A stretch of DNA of 64,000 bases from Rhodobacteraceae bacterium EL53 (GTDB taxonomy: Bacteria; Pseudomonadota; Alphaproteobacteria; Rhodobacterales; Rhodobacteraceae): positions 62,001-126,000 of the forward strand of contig OMPR01000004.1 of NCBI GenBank assembly GCA_900313015.1, written 5' to 3'. Position numbers and translations under genes: made by a program. The notes beneath the pieces are model-generated. The model did no database searches and had not been told where the DNA came from. It was given only the letters and a program-made list of their open reading frames with translations. Shown piece by piece: positions 34,217 through 43,717 of the stretch (its first letter is position 1; each line of letters opens with the position of its first letter).

Positions 34217-35101
34217 TCAGTTGGGCAAGACGTATTCCACTAGCTCTGTGCGCTGGAAAAACATAAAATTGTCGTCCGATATCATGGTCGCACGCAATCG
34301 GTTGCGATCATCTCGCCAGATTGAAACACCTTCTAGATTATCATGGACCCCTGACCCGGTTTTCAACAGTGTTTCTGGCTGAGACAGACCAGCGTTGGTC
34401 ACCGTCCAGCGTCTCAGTTGGCTGCGAAACCCAAGCACAGAGGTTCCACGCTCCAAGACATACAGCCGCCCTTGGGCATCAAAATCAGCCCCCACCGGTA
34501 GAAAGCCATGGGTTGCTGGCAGGCTGAATGGAGTAGACCAGCGGCGACCATCCCATCGATAGACCGGGATATTGCCATTAATGTCACGGTTGGCTTCGGG
34601 CATGGTATAAAGCCGCCCCTGCGCATCCATAGCCAACGATTCAAACGAGCCGTTTCTGGAGAGCGTGCGAAATGCCTTGGGACGGGACAGAACATTGGAA
34701 ATGCCGGACAGGGTGTCGTATCTAGCGACCCGATGTACACCCTCAAACGAAATGAAAAGATCCCCGTTTCCCGTGACAACCAATCCTTCTGAATCTCCGG
34801 CGCCCCCAGACAGGATCTTGTTCTTACTGGATCTCAATTTGTTGCTGGCCGTGAACTGTACGGATGTGATTTGATCACCGTCTCTCTGAATGCGGGCGGT
34901 CGCAATTGTGGACCGGTCGCTGAGGACGGTCATCGACCCCCCATCAGGTGCCATTTCAAGGGCCGAAAAACCGCCAAACCACGCCTGTTTCCCCTGCCAA
35001 GGGAAACTGCCAAGCAGAACCGCCTTTGGTGTGCTGACGGCTATTGCTGAACTGCTAAGCAGAACCGCAAGGACTACTGCGACTGCAAGACGGAACGACA
35101 T
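34217..35101 (-). CDS. Phytase-like esterase / beta-propeller protein (COG4246-type)
   Basis: A 294-residue exported protein with a signal peptide (cleavage near AIA, ~21) and a fold typical of the 'esterase-like activity of phytase' family. Segments such as FGGFSALEMAPDG, SDRSTIATA, DSEGLVVTGNGDLFISFEG, ESLAMDAQGRLYTMPEA and NLEGVSIWRDD mark successive propeller blades. The conserved acidic residues in those loops may bind calcium. The substrate is unknown. It starts 28 nt before the end of mepA in another frame, so it is coupled to that gene. Confidence 0.85.
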   Translation of the reverse strand: MSFRLAVAVVLAVLLSSSAIAVSTPKAVLLGSFPWQGKQAWFGGFSALEMAPDGGSMTVLSDRSTIATARIQRDGDQITSVQFTASNKLRSSKNKILSGGAGDSEGLVVTGNGDLFISFEGVHRVARYDTLSGISNVLSRPKAFRTLSRNGSFESLAMDAQGRLYTMPEANRDINGNIPVYRWDGRRWSTPFSLPATHGFLPVGADFDAQGRLYVLERGTSVLGFRSQLRRWTVTNAGLSQPETLLKTGSGVHDNLEGVSIWRDDRNRLRATMISDDNFMFFQRTELVEYVLPN

Positions 35102-35949
35102 TGTTTTGGCAAATCAGACAGAACGTATTCACGACGAGGCTTAGGCTTAGGCGCGTTCGGATCCCGCGGTTTTGGCGGAGGAGGGCTGAGAATGTCGTTC
35201 ACCCACTTCTGGGCATCGGCACATCCATCCCCTTTGGGCGGAGCAGCTTGGTTTACACAGCCTTTCATGCCACGGGGGCATTTGAGCCGAACATGAAAAT
35301 GATAGTGGTGGCCATACCAAGGGCGAATTTTACGCAACCACTTCCGATTGCCTTTCTCATCCTTGCACATCTGGACCTTGGCCCCGGGAAATACGAAAAT
35401 CCGCGCTGTTCTTTTGTCTTTGGCAGCGGCGCGCAGGATCGCGTGATGTTGTGGGGTCCAGTTGCTGTTCACAAAGGCCCCTTTGGACCGGCGCATAGAA
35501 ATCGACGAGATGTTTTCGCGATGCTTACGCGATAAGTTCAGATTGTTGGCTGGCAACATCCAGATATCGATGTCCAACCCAATTTGGTGACTGCGATGTC
35601 CTGACAACATTGGCCCGCCACGGGGTTGGCTGATGTCGCCGATATACAACCCGCTCCACCCGCGTTGATTACGCGCAAAGGTGCTGAGCTTTTTGATATA
35701 GTCGATGGTTTCCGGATGGCCCCAGTTTCGATTTCTCGACAGACGCATCGCTTGCCACGTCGGCCCGGTTTCTGGCAACTGAACAGCTCCGGCAACGCAC
35801 CCCTTGGCATAGCTGCCAAAAGGCGCTGCAGCTTGCTGTGATCCGGTGGTTTTCGCACCGAACAAAGATTTTGCCAGAGGTTCAGCAGAAGCGGGCGTTG
35901 TCAGAGCCAGCAGGAAACAAGAAAACAATACAAAACGGGGAACTCTCAC
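35074..35949 (-). CDS. mepA: Penicillin-insensitive murein endopeptidase
   Basis: A 291-residue periplasmic zinc peptidase of the LAS family that cleaves the D-Ala-meso-DAP cross-links of peptidoglycan. The signal peptide ends at ASA (~22). The metal motif SHQIGLDIDIW gives H121 and D128, and the later GHHYHFHVRL (213-222) supplies the third ligand. Cysteines at about 51, 195, 224, 231 and 243 could form disulphides, as in the E. coli enzyme. A proline-rich C-terminal extension with KPRDPNAPKPKP is extra. The start overlaps the MFS gene by 4 nt, and the stop overlaps the phytase-like gene by 28 nt. Confidence 0.94.
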   Translation of the reverse strand: MRVPRFVLFSCFLLALTTPASAEPLAKSLFGAKTTGSQQAAAPFGSYAKGCVAGAVQLPETGPTWQAMRLSRNRNWGHPETIDYIKKLSTFARNQRGWSGLYIGDISQPRGGPMLSGHRSHQIGLDIDIWMLPANNLNLSRKHRENISSISMRRSKGAFVNSNWTPQHHAILRAAAKDKRTARIFVFPGAKVQMCKDEKGNRKWLRKIRPWYGHHYHFHVRLKCPRGMKGCVNQAAPPKGDGCADAQKWVNDILSPPPPKPRDPNAPKPKPRREYVLSDLPKQCRSVLQSQ

Positions 35950-37313
35950 TCGGAACCATCTCCTTCGGGTTTAACCCAATGTAACAAGATAAGGCCGATG
36001 ATAAACAACCCTATGACTGGGGAAACCCCCAATCGCGCGCTGCCTGTCATTGTTGTGGCGATGCCGATCAACATGGGGGCCATAAACGCCGTCGCACGGC
36101 CCGAAAGACCATATAAACCAAAGCTTTCGGTCGGTGTTTCGGGATCAGAATGGCGAACCATAAGGCTGCGGCTCGAGGCTTGCAGAATGCCCCCCATGCC
36201 GCCGATCAGGATTCCACAGCCGAAAAACAGCAGATCCGGCAGGTTTGATCCGGGCGCAAGTTGAATGCCAAATACCTGTGTTCGGTCCATGCTGATGATC
36301 GTTGTGCAGACAAAGATGAGGACCCAAATTGCAACGATGATGACCGGCTTGGGACCAAAACGTTTGTCCATCTTGCCGCCAATCCATGCAAAGATAGAGG
36401 CGGCTAAAACGCTGATGATCCCGAAAACGCCTATTTTGACGATGTCCCATTCCAACACCAGCTTGGCATAGACTCCGCCAAACCCGTAAAGTCCGTTCAG
36501 GGCGTCCCGATAGAACATCGAAGACCCAAGATAACTGCGCAGGCTGACACGGGTTTTGAGGTTGGAAATAGATTTCCCTAGAACGCCAAGCGCCTGTGAA
36601 AAGGAACCGCGTTTTCCGGTTGCCTTGGCATCCCGAACCCACAGGAAATACGGGATCATGAAGATCACGTACCAAGCAGCCGTCATCGGCCCGACAAAGC
36701 GTGTCCCTTCTTTCTGAGAGGCATCAAACCCGAAAAAAGGATCCAATCCGATCAGTGTTTTCCCATTTGGCTGTTCCACAAACATCAACAGCATGATGGC
36801 AAGCGAGACCAATCCACCGAAATACCCAAAGGCAAACCCTGAACCAGAGATTTCACCAACTTCGCTCGGGTCCCCGAGTTCGGGAAGTTGGGAGTTGATA
36901 AAAATCAGGGCGTATTCTGCACCAACAAATCCCAATCCAAAGGCGGACAGCATCAGCCACATGTTTGATCCGTCAGGCGCGGTGTACCACAACATCACCG
37001 ATCCCACGACGTACATCACCGAAAACCCAAAGATCCAAGGAATTCTGCGTCCCGTTACATCGGCCAAGGCCCCGATCAACGGGGCCCCAAAACCGATCAG
37101 CAACCCGGTGATTGTCAGGCACAGCGACCAGACGCTTTGGGCTTTGGCGGCGGCGGCTTGATTATCAAGGCCGGCTTCGATGAAATAACCAGCAGCGACC
37201 CCGGCAAAAAAAGGGCCGAAAATAAAGGTGACCAGCAGCGTGTGAAACGGTTGGCTGGCCCAGTCAAAGAACCACCAACCCCAAATCCGCTTGCGTGTTG
37301 AAATCGTTGTCAT
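35946..37313 (-). CDS. MFS transporter, UMF1/Atg22-like
   Basis: A 455-residue transporter with about 12 membrane helices. The N-terminal WGWWFFDWASQPFHTLLVTFIFGPFF is typical of the UMF1 family related to yeast vacuolar Atg22, an amino-acid effluxer. A GRRIPWIFGF loop lies between helices 2 and 3, and the second half has the SLMVRHSDPETPTESFGLYGLSGR segment. The start at 37313 is behind GGGA; the frame from 37424 adds 37 unlikely residues. It heads a three-gene unit with mepA and the phytase-like gene. The substrate is unknown. Confidence 0.88.
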   Translation of the reverse strand: MTTISTRKRIWGWWFFDWASQPFHTLLVTFIFGPFFAGVAAGYFIEAGLDNQAAAAKAQSVWSLCLTITGLLIGFGAPLIGALADVTGRRIPWIFGFSVMYVVGSVMLWYTAPDGSNMWLMLSAFGLGFVGAEYALIFINSQLPELGDPSEVGEISGSGFAFGYFGGLVSLAIMLLMFVEQPNGKTLIGLDPFFGFDASQKEGTRFVGPMTAAWYVIFMIPYFLWVRDAKATGKRGSFSQALGVLGKSISNLKTRVSLRSYLGSSMFYRDALNGLYGFGGVYAKLVLEWDIVKIGVFGIISVLAASIFAWIGGKMDKRFGPKPVIIVAIWVLIFVCTTIISMDRTQVFGIQLAPGSNLPDLLFFGCGILIGGMGGILQASSRSLMVRHSDPETPTESFGLYGLSGRATAFMAPMLIGIATTMTGSARLGVSPVIGLFIIGLILLHWVKPEGDGSE

Positions 37314-37359
37314 GCGCATCCCCGACAGAGTTGGCTTGATATGACGAGTTCTACGCTCT

Positions 37360-37908
37360 TTAAGCAAGCCTCTCTTGCATGGGCGGCCAAGGCCGTTGCA
37401 CGTCAGCCGCGCACCACGCAGCAATCCATTCGGGCATGTCTGGTGATGTACTGCCCACCTGCCCCATTTCGGCCAACACCCTGCTTGGCGCTACAATGCC
37501 TTTGGAATTGGTGACTGCGGCCCGGAACAAAACGTGGCTGGCGCATTCGCCGTTCTTTTTCCACATGGATTGTTCCAGATAGATAAACTTGTCGTCCCAG
37601 CACACGGCCCGGCTGCGCATTTCGAACCGTTCGAACCCCCGAATACGACGGCGAAAGCGTACGGTGCTGCCTGCCATTGTCATGCCCCAGCGCTTTTTGG
37701 TGATAACGCTGATCAACCCGACGCGCTGTGCATTCATGCTGCGCCCCAAATCATAGAGAGTCATAGCGCGGCCATTGTTCAGCTCCAGCCAGATATCCAA
37801 ATCCCAGGGCCAACAGATGTGGGATGACACGTGGGTTTCAGTCAGGTTCAAAGGTGGCATGCGGCGGGCAACCATCAGATCTTTGATCAGGCGAACAATC
37901 GGAAACAT
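37360..37908 (-). CDS. Acyl-CoA thioesterase-like hot-dog protein
   Basis: A 182-residue protein with the 4-hydroxybenzoyl-CoA thioesterase-like fold. After a short amphipathic N-terminus come SSHICWPWDLDIWLELNNGR, where D-x-D-x-x-x-E-x-N-N replaces the usual DxxxHxNN, then LYDLGRS and a GSTVRFRRRI strand. The replacement of the usual His is typical of a subgroup of this fold. The start could be 37908 (AAAGG upstream) or 37938. It is divergent from yggT. The substrate is not deducible. Confidence 0.75.
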   Translation of the reverse strand: MFPIVRLIKDLMVARRMPPLNLTETHVSSHICWPWDLDIWLELNNGRAMTLYDLGRSMNAQRVGLISVITKKRWGMTMAGSTVRFRRRIRGFERFEMRSRAVCWDDKFIYLEQSMWKKNGECASHVLFRAAVTNSKGIVAPSRVLAEMGQVGSTSPDMPEWIAAWCAADVQRPWPPMQERLA

Positions 37909-38038
37909 GGGAATGGGACCTTTCTTTGCGCCTCTCATGCCGCAATGCGGCGTGACGTCAACCACAACCTTGCGAAACCCTTGCCCTTTTTGTCTTGGCT
38001 GCTTAGGTCTGAGACGGTTCAAATAAAGGCGAGCTTCT

Positions 38039-38326
38039 ATGCAATCTCTGTTCCAAATCCTGATGCTGATCCTGGACGTCGTCTGGTTCTTCATTATCGC
38101 TCATGTGATCATGAGCTGGCTGATCAATTTTCAGGTGCTTAACCTGAACCAGCAACTTGTTTCGCAGGTCTGGTACGGGCTGAATCGCGTGTTAGAGCCG
38201 CTTTATGGTCCGATCCGCCGTATGCTACCGCCGATGTCGGGTTTGGATCTGGCGCCTTTGATCGTGCTGCTGGGGGTTTTTGCAGCCCGCATTATCCTGA
38301 CGAATAATATTGCGTTTTTCTACTGA
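38039..38326 (+). CDS. YggT family membrane protein
   Basis: A 95-residue protein with two hydrophobic helices flanking the conserved linker NRVLEPLYGPIRRMLPPMSGLDLAPLI, the YggT signature. In other bacteria YggT proteins are linked to cell division, osmotic stress or membrane organisation, but the exact role is unsettled. AAAGGCGAG lies upstream of the ATG. Confidence 0.92.
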   Translation: MQSLFQILMLILDVVWFFIIAHVIMSWLINFQVLNLNQQLVSQVWYGLNRVLEPLYGPIRRMLPPMSGLDLAPLIVLLGVFAARIILTNNIAFFY

Positions 38327-38368
38327 CCCGACGATGTGACGGTTGGAATCCCCCCAAACGTTCTGAAA

Positions 38369-38396
38369 GAACAAGAGGGCGCGCACCCTCTTGTTC
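38369..38396 (+). terminator. Hairpin after yggT
   Basis: A perfect 11-bp stem GAACAAGAGGG/CCCTCTTGTTC with a 6-nt loop, 42 nt after the yggT stop. No T run follows immediately, so termination would be partial. It separates yggT from recQ. Confidence 0.55.
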
Positions 38397-38465
38397 CCTG
38401 ATTCTTAGTGTGTGATTGTGTTTCGCAAGAGCAGATAGACAAATCACATACGAGGCCTGCCAATA

Positions 38466-40505
38466 ATGTCCGACTCTGCGACCCTGTTGCGAGATGTCTT
38501 TGGATTCGACGCTTTCCGCGATGGGCAGGAAGAGATCGTTCAAGCCGTAACTGCGGGTGAAAACGTGTTGGCAATCATGCCAACGGGCGGGGGTAAATCG
38601 TTGTGTTTTCAGCTGCCTGCCCTGATGCGCGAGGGTGTGACGGTGGTAATTTCCCCCCTGATCGCCTTGATGAGGGATCAGGTGCGCGCCCTGCAAGAAG
38701 CAGGCGTCGCCGCCGGGGCGTTGACCTCGGGCAATACCCCCGAAGAAACCGAAGCCGTCTGGGACGCTTTGGAAGCCGGACGCCTGAAATTGCTCTATAT
38801 GGCGCCCGAACGTTTGGCTGCCGGATCCGCCATGGGCATGTTACGTCGTATCGGTGTCAGCATGATCGCCGTAGACGAGGCCCACTGCGTCAGCCAGTGG
38901 GGCCATGATTTTCGCCCGGACTATCTGCGGATCGGCGAATTGCGGCGCGCGCTGGATGTGCCTCTTGCGGCATTCACAGCCACGGCTGATGCGGAAACCC
39001 AAGAAGAGATCGTTCAAAAACTATTCGATGGGTCCCCCCCACGCGCCTTTTTGCGTGGATTTGATCGTCCGAATATCCATCTTGCGTTCACGGCCAAAGA
39101 TGGCCCGCGCGGCCAAATCCTTGAATTTGCTGCGGCCCGCAAAGGGCAATCTGGCATTGTCTATTGTGGCACGCGTAACAAAACGGAAACCCTGTCACAG
39201 GGGTTGCGCGAAGCAGGCCATACAGCCTGTTATTACCACGGCGGGATGGAAGCCGAAGATCGCCGTATCGTTGAAACCCGGTTTGCCCGTGAGGATGGTC
39301 TGATTGTGGTAGCCACCGTGGCGTTTGGGATGGGGATCGACAAACCTGACATACGCTGGGTGGCCCATGCGGACTTGCCCAAATCGATCGAAGCTTACTA
39401 TCAGGAAATCGGACGGGCCGGACGGGACGGTGGCCCGGCTGAAACCCTGACGCTATTCGGCCCTGATGATATTCGCCTGCGCCGCACGCAGATCGACGAA
39501 GGTTTGGCGCCCGCTGACCGACGCGACGCCGATCACGGGCGATTGAATGCGCTGCTCGGGCTGGCTGAGGCGTTGGAATGTCGTCGTAAAACACTGCTGG
39601 GGTATTTCGGGGAAACCGCCGAAAAATGCGGGCATTGCGATTTGTGTGATACCCCAGCCGATGTGTTCGATGGCACAATGGCGGTGCGCAAAGCCCTGTC
39701 CGCAATTCTACGCACCGAAGAGTGGTTTGGCTCCGGTCATTTGATCGACATCTTGTTGGGCAATGAGACCGACAAAGTATTGGCGCGGCGTCACGATCAG
39801 ATCCAAACGTTCGGTGTTGGCAAAGAATATACACGACCGCAGTGGCAGGCGATTTTTCGTCAGATGATGGGGCATGATCTGGTGCGGCCTGATCGTGAGC
39901 GCCATGGGGCGCTGCGCATGACAGAGGCCGCGAAACCGATCCTACGGGGTGAGGCGGGTATCGAGTTGCGTCGTGACACGATCCGCAAGGCAACGCGGCG
40001 ACCCGCGGTCAAAGCCATGGTTTCAGACGAGGATGCACCACTGCTATCTGCGCTCAAGGCGAAGCGCCGGTTCTTGGCCGAAGCCGCCAAAGTTCCAGCA
40101 TATGTGATTTTTCCTGATCGGACGCTGATCGAAATGGCGGAAACGCGCCCGGGAACGCTGGATCAAATGGCGCGCGTTGCGGGCGTGGGGGCAAAAAAAC
40201 TTGAACGCTATGGCGCGCTTTTTCTCGAAGTGATCACCGGGGCGATCGAAGAGCTTCATCCGGCGCGTCGCAAATTGGCAGGGCGCGGCACCGCAGAGGT
40301 GTATGATCAATTGCTTGAAGTACAGGCGGAATTGTCACGCGGCATGGATGGGGTAGACAAGCCGCTTAGCTGTTCTGCCTCGCAATTGGCCAAAGTCGCA
40401 CAGATGCGCCCGGATGACTCACAAGGGGTGGTACGCGTCTTGGGTGAACGTCGGGCAGAACGTTTTGCAGCTGCATTTCTGGACGTGTTGCGTGCGGCAA
40501 GCTAG
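38466..40505 (+). CDS. recQ: ATP-dependent DNA helicase RecQ
   Basis: A 679-residue 3'-5' superfamily 2 helicase for recombination and fork repair. Walker A is MPTGGGKS (38-45), the DEAH box is at 137-140 in a VDEAHCVSQWGHDFRPDY run, and motif VI reads YYQEIGRAGRDG. A four-Cys zinc site (C368 region and CGHCDLC) and a winged-helix RQC domain follow, then an HRDC domain (~525-600) and a further helical tail with a second HRDC-like segment. The full-length architecture matches bacterial RecQ. It is followed after 32 nt by yaaA on the same strand. Confidence 0.97.
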   Translation: MSDSATLLRDVFGFDAFRDGQEEIVQAVTAGENVLAIMPTGGGKSLCFQLPALMREGVTVVISPLIALMRDQVRALQEAGVAAGALTSGNTPEETEAVWDALEAGRLKLLYMAPERLAAGSAMGMLRRIGVSMIAVDEAHCVSQWGHDFRPDYLRIGELRRALDVPLAAFTATADAETQEEIVQKLFDGSPPRAFLRGFDRPNIHLAFTAKDGPRGQILEFAAARKGQSGIVYCGTRNKTETLSQGLREAGHTACYYHGGMEAEDRRIVETRFAREDGLIVVATVAFGMGIDKPDIRWVAHADLPKSIEAYYQEIGRAGRDGGPAETLTLFGPDDIRLRRTQIDEGLAPADRRDADHGRLNALLGLAEALECRRKTLLGYFGETAEKCGHCDLCDTPADVFDGTMAVRKALSAILRTEEWFGSGHLIDILLGNETDKVLARRHDQIQTFGVGKEYTRPQWQAIFRQMMGHDLVRPDRERHGALRMTEAAKPILRGEAGIELRRDTIRKATRRPAVKAMVSDEDAPLLSALKAKRRFLAEAAKVPAYVIFPDRTLIEMAETRPGTLDQMARVAGVGAKKLERYGALFLEVITGAIEELHPARRKLAGRGTAEVYDQLLEVQAELSRGMDGVDKPLSCSASQLAKVAQMRPDDSQGVVRVLGERRAERFAAAFLDVLRAAS

Positions 40506-40537
40506 ATCAACTTGAGTGATGAAGTTAGGGGACTGAA

Positions 40538-41311
40538 ATGTTGGTGGTGATTTCTCCGGCCAAACGGCTGGATTGGGCAGAGCGTGACGTGCTTGCGACC
40601 GAACCCGACTATCAAGAGGATGCGATCCGTCTGGTGAAAACCGCGCGGAATCTGACCCTTGGCGATCTACAAAAGCTGATGGATATCAGCCCTGATTTGG
40701 CGCGCTTGAACCGGGATCGTTTCAAATCCTTTGAGCCCGAGCCAACAGCTGATGTAACGCGCCCTGCCGCATTAGCATTTGCTGGCGATACCTATCAAGG
40801 TCTAGAGGCCGCATCACTGGACGCCGATGAGATGGCTTGGGCACAAGATCATTTGCGAATTTTGTCAGGTCTCTATGGTTTGTTGCGCCCTCTGGACCTC
40901 ATTCAGGCCTATCGTTTGGAGATGGGCAGCAAGCTTAAAACCCGGCGGGGCAAGTCTTTGTACGACTATTGGCGCGATGACTTGAGTAAGGGCTTAAATG
41001 CGCAGGCGGCGGAAATCGGGACCGATGTCTTGGTCAACTGTGCGAGTCAGGAATACTTTGGCGCGGTTGCCCCCAAAGCGCTGAAATTACGCGTCGTGAC
41101 GCCGGTCTTCATGGAAGACAAAGGCGCGGCCCCCAAAATTGTTAGCTTCTTTGCCAAAAAGGCGCGCGGTGCGATGGCCCGGTATATTGTTCAGAACAGG
41201 CTGACGGATGCAGAGGCGCTCAAAGACTTTGATATAGGCGGATATGAATTCCGGGCTGATCTGTCAGAGCAGAACAAACCTGTCTTTGTGCGCCCCTATC
41301 AAGATAAATGA
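40538..41311 (+). CDS. yaaA: Peroxide stress protein YaaA
   Basis: A 257-residue member of the YaaA/DUF328 family, which lowers free intracellular iron and limits Fenton damage during peroxide stress. The signature N-terminus MLVVISPAKRLD and the interior LRILSGLYGLLRPLDLIQAYRLEMG and NCASQEYF segments are intact. AGGGG lies in front of the ATG. It is probably co-transcribed with recQ and convergent with the hybrid kinase gene (19 nt gap). Confidence 0.95.
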   Translation: MLVVISPAKRLDWAERDVLATEPDYQEDAIRLVKTARNLTLGDLQKLMDISPDLARLNRDRFKSFEPEPTADVTRPAALAFAGDTYQGLEAASLDADEMAWAQDHLRILSGLYGLLRPLDLIQAYRLEMGSKLKTRRGKSLYDYWRDDLSKGLNAQAAEIGTDVLVNCASQEYFGAVAPKALKLRVVTPVFMEDKGAAPKIVSFFAKKARGAMARYIVQNRLTDAEALKDFDIGGYEFRADLSEQNKPVFVRPYQDK

Positions 41312-41330
41312 GCCACGGCGCTTTTTTGGT

Positions 41331-43580
41331 TCACGCGTCCGGGGGCTGCACAGGATCTGCATCTTTCGGCGCTGACGCAAATATGCGTTCATGAATCAAC
41401 GCCTTGCGCAGTGGCTTGGTTAGGTAGTGGTCTAAACCAGCAGCTAAAATTCCATCTGAATCGCCCGTCATCGCATGGGCGGTCAATGCCACAATCGGGA
41501 CGTGTTGTCCGGTTCCGGCTTCTAGTTTCCGAATTTCAATCGTGGCTTCTTTGCCGTCCATCTTGGGCATCGAAATATCCATAAAGATCAGATCAGGCTT
41601 GAACGCAGTAAAGCCCTCGACAGCCTCCAGACCGTTGTTTGCGAACTTGAGCTCTATGTTGAGTTTTTGAACCATTTTGCGGAAAACAAGTTGATTGGTA
41701 CGGTTGTCCTCAGCAGCTAAGATCCGCATCAATCGTTTCTCGGTTTGCGGCTCGTCAGGAGCATCTGTCGTGACTGGAACGCTAGGCTCTGGTTTGGGTT
41801 CCACAACTTCTGCATTGCCGACGGTTTCGCTGAGTTTGGATTTTTCTCCAGACGGGGGCGTGAGTGAAGCCAGACGTGAAAACAATTCAGCGCGTGGAAC
41901 GGGTTTTTGCAAAATGCACTGAAGGTGTTTGCTGGCAGGGTCTGCCTGTGCCTCTCGTTGGTTGGAGCTGAGCAACACAAACGGAATGTCACTCCACCCT
42001 TTGGCCCTGACTTTCTTCGCAAGCTCCAGGCCATTCAGGTCAGGGATGTTTTGATCGCTTAGAATGATATCAACTGTATCATCCAAGAGTTCCAGCGCTT
42101 CATCGGCTGTCGCGCAAGAGGTCACCTTAGCGCCGATTTGAGACATCTGTTTCTCAAGGATTGCACGATTGACGCATAGGTTTTCAACCACCATCACGTG
42201 GCGCATGTTATGGACCAGTTGCGGTGGTGCGGGTTGTGGGCCTTCGGCCATCGGCATCGGCACCCGAAAGCCAAAACATGATCCTTTGCCTTCTTCGCTT
42301 TCAACCCAAACAGACCCACCCATCAATTCAATGAGCCGCTGAGAAATAGCCAGGCCAAGCCCGGTCCCTTCGAATTGGCGATTTTGTTCATCTTCAACTT
42401 GATTGAATTCACCGAAAATATGATTGATTTTACTGGCCGGAATTCCGATCCCGGTATCTTCGATCGCAACATGAATCGCGCAGCTTTGCGAAACGGGATC
42501 GGGCACACCGGTTACGCGAACAAGGACGTGCCCAGCTTTGGTAAATTTGACAGCATTCCCCACAAGGTTTGTTAGAACTTGACGCACGCGCCCGGGATCG
42601 CCCGAGAATATTGTCGGAAGGAACAGGTCGTAATCCACCAAAAGGGTAAGATCTTTGTCGCGCACCGAAGGCTGCAACAGCATCGCAACCTCGTGGATGC
42701 AGTGTTCCAGATCAAATGGTTCTGGATGAAGCACAAGTTTATCTGCTTCGATTTTGGAATAATCCAGAACATCGTTGATGATGACCAACAAGGCTTCGCC
42801 AGAGTTCTTGATCGTGTTGGCGTAAAGCCTTTGTTCCTCGCTCAAAGTCGTGTCGGTTAACAGTTCTGCCATGCCCACGACCCCGTTCATGGGCGTACGG
42901 ATTTCATGGCTCATGTTCGCCAAAAATGCGGATTTTGCGCGGTTTGCACTTTCAGCGCGTTCTCGTGCAGCACGCAATTCGGCTTCGTATCGGACTGTGG
43001 AGGTAATGTTCAGTGCCAGACTGACCACATCACCACCGTGGCCGCGTTGATCCACGAGCTTGATGTACTGGTCATTCCACATCCGCATGACAAAGGGTTC
43101 CGGGTTCGGCGAAACCCAACGCTCGGTCATCATATCACGCCACTCTTCGGGGCTGAGTTGTTCGGTGTTTACAACGCCTTCGTCGGTGAACAGCTGTAGA
43201 ATCCGAGCGTATGAAATCCCCGGCGTGACCTCTTCGAGCCCATCAAACGCATTAAGATAGGCAGCATTGGCGCCAATCAACGTGCTATCAGAATCAAAAA
43301 AGGCAAACCCATCCTGAATCGTTTGGATGGAATGCCACAACCGCCGTTCTGCAATTTCAACCTTGGCATGGGCCACGGTCAGGTCAGATTTCACCTTTTC
43401 GTTTTCGTCGCGAACGGTTGCAACCTCGGCTTGCTTGGCATCAATCTGTTTCGTCAAAGCAAGTGCGTGACGGCCCAATTTTCGGTTTGCAGCCGACAGC
43501 TCAGCCTGCTTGAGCTCAAGCAAACGTTCGGCAGATAGACGTGCGCGCCGTTCCTCGGCCAGTTTGTTGACAAGGCTCAT
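41331..43580 (-). CDS. Soluble hybrid sensor histidine kinase with two receiver domains
   Basis: A 749-residue kinase without membrane segments. A long coiled coil (residues ~5-80) leads into a PAS domain (~82-200). HisKA has MSHEIRTP with H225, then HATPase motifs NAVKF, DTGIGIP and GTGLGLAI. Receiver 1 (~470-585) has the acceptor Asp in LSDQNIP and a KPV lysine, but its acidic pair reads V-E-N. Receiver 2 (~625-745) is canonical (AAEDN, LIFMDISMP, TKPL). The start at 43580 is the coiled-coil N-terminus with AAGGA upstream; a frame from 43688 adds 36 residues and cannot be excluded. The PAS sensor suggests a cytoplasmic signal. It is divergent from the alpha-2-macroglobulin gene. Confidence 0.88.
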   Translation of the reverse strand: MSLVNKLAEERRARLSAERLLELKQAELSAANRKLGRHALALTKQIDAKQAEVATVRDENEKVKSDLTVAHAKVEIAERRLWHSIQTIQDGFAFFDSDSTLIGANAAYLNAFDGLEEVTPGISYARILQLFTDEGVVNTEQLSPEEWRDMMTERWVSPNPEPFVMRMWNDQYIKLVDQRGHGGDVVSLALNITSTVRYEAELRAARERAESANRAKSAFLANMSHEIRTPMNGVVGMAELLTDTTLSEEQRLYANTIKNSGEALLVIINDVLDYSKIEADKLVLHPEPFDLEHCIHEVAMLLQPSVRDKDLTLLVDYDLFLPTIFSGDPGRVRQVLTNLVGNAVKFTKAGHVLVRVTGVPDPVSQSCAIHVAIEDTGIGIPASKINHIFGEFNQVEDEQNRQFEGTGLGLAISQRLIELMGGSVWVESEEGKGSCFGFRVPMPMAEGPQPAPPQLVHNMRHVMVVENLCVNRAILEKQMSQIGAKVTSCATADEALELLDDTVDIILSDQNIPDLNGLELAKKVRAKGWSDIPFVLLSSNQREAQADPASKHLQCILQKPVPRAELFSRLASLTPPSGEKSKLSETVGNAEVVEPKPEPSVPVTTDAPDEPQTEKRLMRILAAEDNRTNQLVFRKMVQKLNIELKFANNGLEAVEGFTAFKPDLIFMDISMPKMDGKEATIEIRKLEAGTGQHVPIVALTAHAMTGDSDGILAAGLDHYLTKPLRKALIHERIFASAPKDADPVQPPDA

Positions 43581-43717
43581 TCCGGTGGTCCTTAGCGGTT
43601 CGTGGCGCTCACCATCGGATGAATCGGTGAATAAGTGTTTAAACCCTTGGCTGTTGCGGGAAATCGTTGCCATTGCGATGGGACTCATGTCACGCTCTGA
43701 CTAGATTGGAGGGCCGC

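Noticed and set aside
39088-39993. 301-codon open frame on the minus strand inside recQ
   Set aside because: Antisense to a gene with intact helicase motifs, rich in Arg/Pro/Cys, with no ribosome-binding site; a GC-bias shadow.
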